Shown: piece by piece, positions 58,859-64,000 of the stretch
How the letters are laid out: each line of letters begins with the position of its first letter
Position numbering within the stretch: position 1 is the first letter of the stretch
From: Arbacia lixula
Taxonomy: Eukaryota > Echinodermata > Echinoidea > Arbacioida > Arbaciidae
Reading direction: 5' to 3'
NCBI GenBank assembly: GCA_963669155.1
Contig: OZ022576.1
Location: 13,945,618 to 14,009,617, forward strand
Length of the DNA stretch: 64,000 nt
Made by a program: the position numbers and the translations under genes
The notes under the pieces: generated by a model
Databases searched by the model: none
What the model was told of the DNA's origin: nothing
The model's input: the letters and a program-made list of their open reading frames with translations, nothing else

Positions 58859-61800
58859 AAATTCAGAACATCTGCTTTTGGGGGGCATATTCCCCATGCA
58901 AAATCTAATAAAAGATAGTGTATTATGCTTTTATAATTTTTTAGTGAAATTGTATCTGCCACACTATACAGGAATAGGGAAATTCAGGGCCACAATAGCT
59001 GTATCTTATTACTGGTGGTTATCATCATGATAAGAACTAAAATGCTCAGGGATCATTAGTTGTATACCTAAACAAAAGAGCCTGATGCATGCTATCCAGG
59101 TCCAGGAATGCCCTGTTAATGAGCTGGCAACCAGAGTGATGAGAGCATAGAATCATGAATAGGTCATGGTAACCAATCAACCTAGACTGCTGCAAGGTAA
59201 ACCTTACTTGGCATCTATTTTGCGCTGATCTTGCTTCTGTTTGGGCTCCGGTGCTGGTGCTGGTTCCCGGTCAGACTCTGGGGCCGTCGGAGTGCGCCAG
59301 ATGTAGGGCACGTAGGGCTGGCGGCGGCGGTAGAAGAGGAGGTAGGCGGAACGCGTCACCACGTTTTTCTCCGACATCGGCGTCACATGGTTGTCATCAT
59401 GCAACCGCCAGTCTATAGAACACATTCAGAATTAATGAGAGAGTTGGGGGGGGGGAGAATCAAAATGTGACTTGGGTGACATTGTACATTCTCTAGCCTA
59501 GAACATGCATCAAGAATGAGCAGAGATGTGTGCAGCCCTTCAAATGATGGCAATGTAGTACCATGGTGTAGTGATTTGAGGGGCATTCCTTGGTTGCCAT
59601 CACATAACCGTCAGTCTACAAGACACATCAAGAATGAACAGAGAGATTGGTGTAATCCTTAAAACTGGCTTGGCTGACATTGCACATTCTTTAATCTACA
59701 AAACACATCAAGAATCAATAGAGACTTGTAAACACCTTCCAAACTATGAACATTTTATGTTCCGGGCTGTAGTGAATTGACAGGAATGACTTTGGTGCTT
59801 TGAACAATCTCTAGTCTACAAAAGATTAAACTCAATGACATAAATAGAGAGACACATCAACAGTGTCAATCATGTGTCAATGTATGATTGATTGACTGAA
59901 TGACCACTTAATAGATAGATAGATGGATGGTAGGAAGGATTGAATGATGGGTTGCTTGACAGATACAGATGATACATATTTTGCTGCAGTTCATTTTGAT
60001 ACCGACGCACAAGTCAAACCCAAATAAAACAATTCATGTTACAAAATGAAAGGATGAAAATATTACAATGCTTTCTGCGTGATTAGAATACCACTACTCT
60101 CAACGTAGTGCCTAATTAGGTAATTTTCCACAAATATAGTGGGGAAATAAATGCACTTGCATTTATATGGCTGTTGCCCTAATTCATTGAAATACCAGTT
60201 TGTTTATGTACGTGGCGTATTCAACATTTTAGACATCAAATCAAGGGTAGGGAAAGGCAACAGGGAACATACCATGTTCATTCTTGGACCAATCAGCTGT
60301 GCTGACGAGCCTGGCAAAGGACGTGTAGTGACCCCCCAGTATGCCTCCATGGTGATTAATCACACCGTAGAGGTCGTAGATCAATGGCGAGCTGTGGTTG
60401 CTATGGCAATACGGGGAGAGGTCAAGTCCCCTGAGCAGTAAATATGGATAAAGGGAAAATTTATATTACCATAGTAATGGATGACCCTAATATCATGGGT
60501 AGCAGCAGTATGGGAAAGGTCCCCACAAGAAAAGAGAGAATACTGTATATGTAACCATAGAAACAGATGACTTTTAAAGAATGGGTTGCAGCACATGCCA
60601 GAAAACCCCTCTTGCTCTCAATGAATTGGCTTATAAACTCTTCCTGTGGCAGGCAAGCTGGCATTCTACATGAATGCCAGAAGGCCCCAATGGTGCATAC
60701 ATGTTTAAGTAAGGTACACCACCATGCTCCTTCAGGTTAGAAGTGATCATGACAGAGGGAGTTTAGATACCACAAATTAAATCATAACAACAGCAACATT
60801 TCTTCATAAATTTTTAACAGAAGTATGATGAAAGCAGCTAATGAACATGTGAGATAAAATGAACATTATTGAAAATCAACTTTGAGTTATAACTGGACTT
60901 TGTATTGACATGCTCTCAATGTGAAACAACCTCATGAATACTTGTATATCAAAGGTTTTGGGGGGAATTTCACATTGCTGTTCGATTGGCAATAACAGGA
61001 AAGAGCAAACAGACTACAGCGGATACAATGACAATATAACATGAACTAAACAAAGCCATCCTGGGATTTTCAAAAGGAAAAGGATAGGGAAGTTCACAGG
61101 AAGTTGACATCAAATAGTGGTTTATTCGCTAGAAGGTAAATCAGCAGAGGAGGTGATAACACTACCATTGAGAAATAGGGTCTAAACTGTATACATGTTC
61201 ATGAACATAGCAGAGCTACTAGCATTGACATTCAACAATCAGGAAGAGTGTGGGAAATTTCATCAGTCAGGAGATGTCCATCAAATGCATACAACTTAAT
61301 GACAATAACCTATCAATAATCAGGGAGATTGGTTGATGTCAAGAAATCCATGCAGTATTATTGGTCTACTTTCAGAGAGTCTCCGACAATATCAAGGAGA
61401 CTTGGCAGCCCTGACATAGCCATCTTCAATGTTCAAGTTTGTTGAACAAGTGCCAACTGACTCATTAATATTCAAAAATCCGCCAAAACCCCTCACTCTT
61501 TAAGTTACGTACACAAATCTCATGCACTTCTTTCAAACAGTCAAACAGTATGTTACTAATGGTTACCCCAATGCTTGTTCGAGGTTCGTCCAACTAGCAA
61601 CAACTAATTGATTCAGAGAGTATTCCACCCAATGGAATTGAATCACGAGAGACATGTTAAGAAAATAATGTGTTTTTAAGCAGTAAGGGGGGGGGGGGGG
61701 GTACATTATGAAAACAGTTTATTAGGCTAAGTTTGATGTCTTTTAACTTAATCCTGATTTGATGGTGCCAGGAGCCAACACAGTGCTACCAACATTGAAA

Positions 61801-63792
61801 TTCAACAATCAGGAAGATTTTTAGAAATTTCATCAAAAATCAGGGAGATGTCTATCAAATGCATATAACCTAATGGCAATAATCGATCCATAATCAGGGA
61901 TATTGGGTGATGTGATGGAATCCAATTCAGTAATTGATTGATTACTTTGATTGATTACTTTCAGGGAATTTCTTGCGAAATCAGGGAGACTTGGCAGCTC
62001 TGGGCCAACATACCTGACAGGGTACTCCACCATCTTGTCAATCTTGTCTCTCCAGAGCATGTTGCCAAAGGAGAAGCGCTTCAGCTGGATGATAAGGGTA
62101 GAAGGCAGTCGCCAGAGCATCATCTGCTTGGTCGCCTCCCGATGTTGCTTGCACTTGGGGCAGTACCTGCAAATAGAGTATGGATAATGTTTGAACCAGT
62201 ACCAAGCCATGAAAAGCCTGCTAAGTTTGTTTACACATTTACATTTGTTGTAAAATAACCTTAAAACATTCTGTATATCCTACTGGGGTACAAGGTTCAT
62301 GCTAAGGCTCAGCCTAATAATTGGATTCCAAACTTTCATGCACGTTGGTCAGTATATAGCAATCCAATTTACACAATTATTGAAAGTCATTGTAAAACAT
62401 CCAGGAAACTGACCCTCAGAGGGAATTTTGCTTGAATTGCGAACCAATAGACATTCAGAAATATCAGAGAGTTTGAATCAGGTAGAGAAAGAAATACGCA
62501 TTTGACAGAGATACACTTAGACAGATATTCATCAGATAAAGAGACAGAGATATAATTGAGTGAAAGAGCCCAGTAACAAATAAAATAAAATGTACTGCAA
62601 CCTTTAATACACTTCAAGTCTGTGAGTTCTCCTTCGACTTGGAATTAAGCAACACTTTAGAGCATTATACTTGATCCCGCAACAAACAAACACAACGGTA
62701 GCTTGGGGACGGTGTTCGGATCAACGCCGCTATAGGTGCGCTTACCATGCTTCTTCCGGGGACAGCTTCTCTGGCTCAGTGAAGAGAGACAGACACTGGT
62801 TGAGGGAGATCTCATTCTCTTCACACGACATTCCCATGTCAGACTCATCCTGGGTGAAATCCTGAAGAAAGCCGACAAAAACCATTAGAATCAAATCACA
62901 CAGGTAGAGCTCTTATAAAGAGTGTTCATGGTATTACAGACTTATAGGATGAGTTTCATGATAAACCATGTGCTATTAATGAAACCCATTGTACACCATG
63001 CAAGAACCTCCCTTCAAAAAAACACATCATTAAAGACTTATTGTAGTTTCTTTTTAAAAGTGTACAGGGGTAGGTAAGGTCCACCTTTATTTATGCACTC
63101 ATTATGCACACTAAACAAGGTAAATGACACAAACGATTTAAAGGGATAGTCTAACCCAAAATTCAGTTGGTTTCATTAAAAGTAGAAACATGAAAGAAAC
63201 ATATTAGTGAAGGTTTGAAATAATTCCGCCAAAGGATAAGAAAGTTATGATCTTTTAAAATTATGATTTTGTGACGTCACACGCATGGCGCTCTAAAATA
63301 TGTCACGTGCTGTATGATTCTATAAATTGCTCTTTATCTGTTTTTGACATGATGGATACAGGTGCATGTCACAGTTCGAGATAATGTTGTGAATACATTA
63401 CAGAAACGGCTTAGTGACCAAGGGTTCAAATCGTCCATACTGCTTGCTTGCTCACATGTGAGATAATCAAGGCATGGCCATCGAGTGTCCACTGAACGTT
63501 TTGTAATGTTATTGAAAAACTGTGCTACAAACATTTATTTCCCCAACAAATTTACCATGTTTAGTAAAATCCCTTTTAAAAACATTTCTTCAAATAAGGT
63601 TCATTTTATTAGTAAGAACTCCTGAACCGTGTACGCCCAGTTCCTGTAGTAAATGGTTCAACTGAATGCTGACTGCATGTATATAGCTCACCAGGCTCTT
63701 GGTTTCAACAAGGACATTGTTCTCTTGCTTGGGGTCGTTTCTCCAGTCCACAGCCAGGCACGATATACCACTCAGATTCAGAGGCTCATCAC
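57557..63792 (-). CDS. USP19: USP19-like ubiquitin carboxyl-terminal hydrolase, C-terminal part (6 exons, 5' end outside window)
   Basis: Six minus-strand exons (63692-63792, 62746-62861, 62014-62166, 60273-60430, 59208-59412, 57557-57902) join with matching phases and GT-AG sites. They encode the second half of a USP catalytic domain: YCPKCKQHREATKQMMLWRLP with a zinc-ribbon CxxC, IIQLKRFSF, VEYPVRGLDLS, then the catalytic His box YDLYGVINHHGGILGGHYT and the final AYLLFYRRR. The CKQHREA...LWRLP and RDKI...PVR.LDLS wording is characteristic of USP19, which removes ubiquitin from ER-associated and other substrates. The catalytic Cys box, CS domains and MYND finger would lie upstream, beyond 64,000. 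The tail is Pro/Ser/Glu-rich and lacks the C-terminal membrane anchor known from one vertebrate isoform. Confidence 0.92.
58745..58857. repeat. (CA)n microsatellite in a USP19-like intron
   Basis: CA repeats with TA and CC interruptions. Confidence 0.95.
59208..59412 (-). CDS. USP19: USP19-like exon: end of the catalytic domain
   Basis: Acceptor GTTCTATAG, donor GCCAA|GTAAGG; 205 nt, phase 1 in and 2 out. Encodes DWRLHDDNHVTPMSEKNVVT and RSAYLLFYRRR, the last strand of a USP fold, then a charged linker with PAPAPEPKQKQ. Where the vertebrate protein has WRLFDD, this has WRLHDD; the Asp pair is kept. Confidence 0.93.
59389..59850. repeat. degenerate ~200-bp tandem repeat overlapping a splice acceptor
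   Basis: (A/C)GTCTA(C/T)A...ACACATCAAGAAT blocks start near 59410, 59495, 59613, 59693 and 59813, giving an ~80/120-bp alternating, ~200-bp overall period. The first block contains the intron-exon boundary of the exon at 59208-59412. Confidence 0.7.
60273..60430 (-). CDS. USP19: USP19-like exon: catalytic histidine box
   Basis: Acceptor TTTACTGCTCAG, donor CATG|GTATGT; 158 nt, phase 2 in and 1 out. Encodes GLDLSPYCHSNHSSP, YDLYGVINHHGG and GGHYTSFARL; the His of GGHYT is the USP general base. Joins AG|G to make the Arg of PVR. Confidence 0.95.
61213..61415. repeat. intronic ~210-bp repeat, copy 1
   Basis: Shares ACATTCAACAATCAGGAAGA, ATCAAATGCATA and GGAGACTTGGCAGCCCTG with 61785-62002. Confidence 0.75.
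61785..62002. repeat. intronic ~210-bp repeat, copy 2, next to a splice donor
   Basis: Second copy of 61213-61415 in the same intron. Its GGAGACTTGGCAGCTCTG end lies about 11 bp from the donor of the exon at 62014. A G-run lies at 61687-61700 between the copies. Confidence 0.75.
62014..62166 (-). CDS. USP19: USP19-like exon: zinc ribbon and LKRFSF core
   Basis: Acceptor CTCTATTTGCAG, donor GTCAG|GTATGT; 153 nt. Encodes YCPKCKQHREATKQMMLWRL, then IIQLKRFSFGNMLWRDKI and MVEYPV. CPKC supplies two zinc ligands of the USP fingers. Confidence 0.96.
62746..62861 (-). CDS. USP19: USP19-like exon before the zinc ribbon
   Basis: Acceptor CGGCTTTCTTCAG, donor GCATG|GTAAGC; 116 nt, phase 0 in and 2 out. 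Encodes DFTQDESDMGMSCEENEISL, NQCLSLFTEPEKLSPEEA and the split Trp. The LNQCLSLFTEPEKLSPEEAW wording is typical of USP domains just ahead of YCPKC. Confidence 0.92.
63138..63370 (+). mobile_element. MITE family C, one end, inside a USP19-like intron
   Basis: AAAGGGATAGTCTAACCCAA, then CAGTTGGTTTCATTAAAAGT and TTTTGTGACGTCACACGCAT, match the other family C copies. No right end found. Confidence 0.65.
63692..63792 (-). CDS. USP19: USP19-like exon, most upstream one in the window
   Basis: Acceptor CTCCATGTACAG, donor AGCCTG|GTGAGC; 101 nt, phase 1 in and 0 out. Encodes DEPLNLSGISCLAVDWRNDP and VLVETKSL. I do not know this stretch by heart, but phase and position fit the preceding part of the catalytic domain. 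Confidence 0.8.
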
Positions 63793-64000
63793 CTGTACAT
63801 GGAGGTGATATACCTATTAGTAATGGCTACTTCATCTATCACCAACCATCCATCCCAGTTCTACCACTGCATAGAATTCACAACCTTCACAGGATCCAAT
63901 AAACACATTTACATTTGCAGATTTCCTGAAAAGAGACTTGTCTTCATTTTTTTTTTTCAACAAAAGGTACTTTTAAATGAGTTCACTGAACATTTAAAAA
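63793..64000 (-). other. intron of the USP19-like gene, cut by the window edge
   Basis: No exon seen in the last 208 bp. Confidence 0.6.

Noticed and set aside
63405-63440. tRNA-like B box (GGTTCAAATC)
   Set aside because: No A box at a suitable distance and no cloverleaf could be drawn.

Overview
This is a 64 kb piece of an AT-rich metazoan nuclear genome. Genes are sparse and intron-rich, with GT-AG splice sites, and most of the sequence is repeats. A ubiquitin protease of the animal USP19 type, secreted thrombospondin type-1 repeat (TSR) proteins, an L1/Tx1-type LINE and many short palindromic DNA elements point to a marine invertebrate. A deuterostome such as a sea urchin is the best guess, but that is inference from gene and repeat style.

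Layout. 1-2.1 kb: a weak candidate terminal exon, a palindromic MITE and a decayed LINE reverse-transcriptase fragment. 2.3-7.5 kb: a ~5.2 kb satellite of a ~34-bp unit that contains two successive 2007-bp higher-order copies. 7.5-12.1 kb: dispersed repeats and a long (ACT)n tract. 12.15-16.47 kb: a ~24-bp minisatellite split by a 5'-truncated LINE of ~3.7 kb with a poly(A) tail. 16.5-31.8 kb: microsatellites and MITEs with no convincing gene. 31.9-37.0 kb: four-exon TSR gene 1. 37-48 kb: MITE-rich intergenic DNA. 48.16-53.5 kb: TSR gene 2, with at least four exons. 53.6-57.2 kb: a polypurine block, homopolymer runs, a palindromic repeat and a polypyrimidine block. 57.56-63.79 kb: six 3' exons of a USP19-like gene on the minus strand, whose 5' part lies beyond 64,000.

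The two TSR genes face the same way. Each has a TATA box, a signal-peptide exon ending in phase 1, and one TSR per phase 1-1 exon. They look like a small family of compact secreted two-TSR proteins, and this is the most biologically interesting part of the window. The USP19-like gene appears unrelated to them and is simply convergent with gene 2. All functions here are inferred from sequence motifs and splice-phase consistency; nothing was checked by database search.
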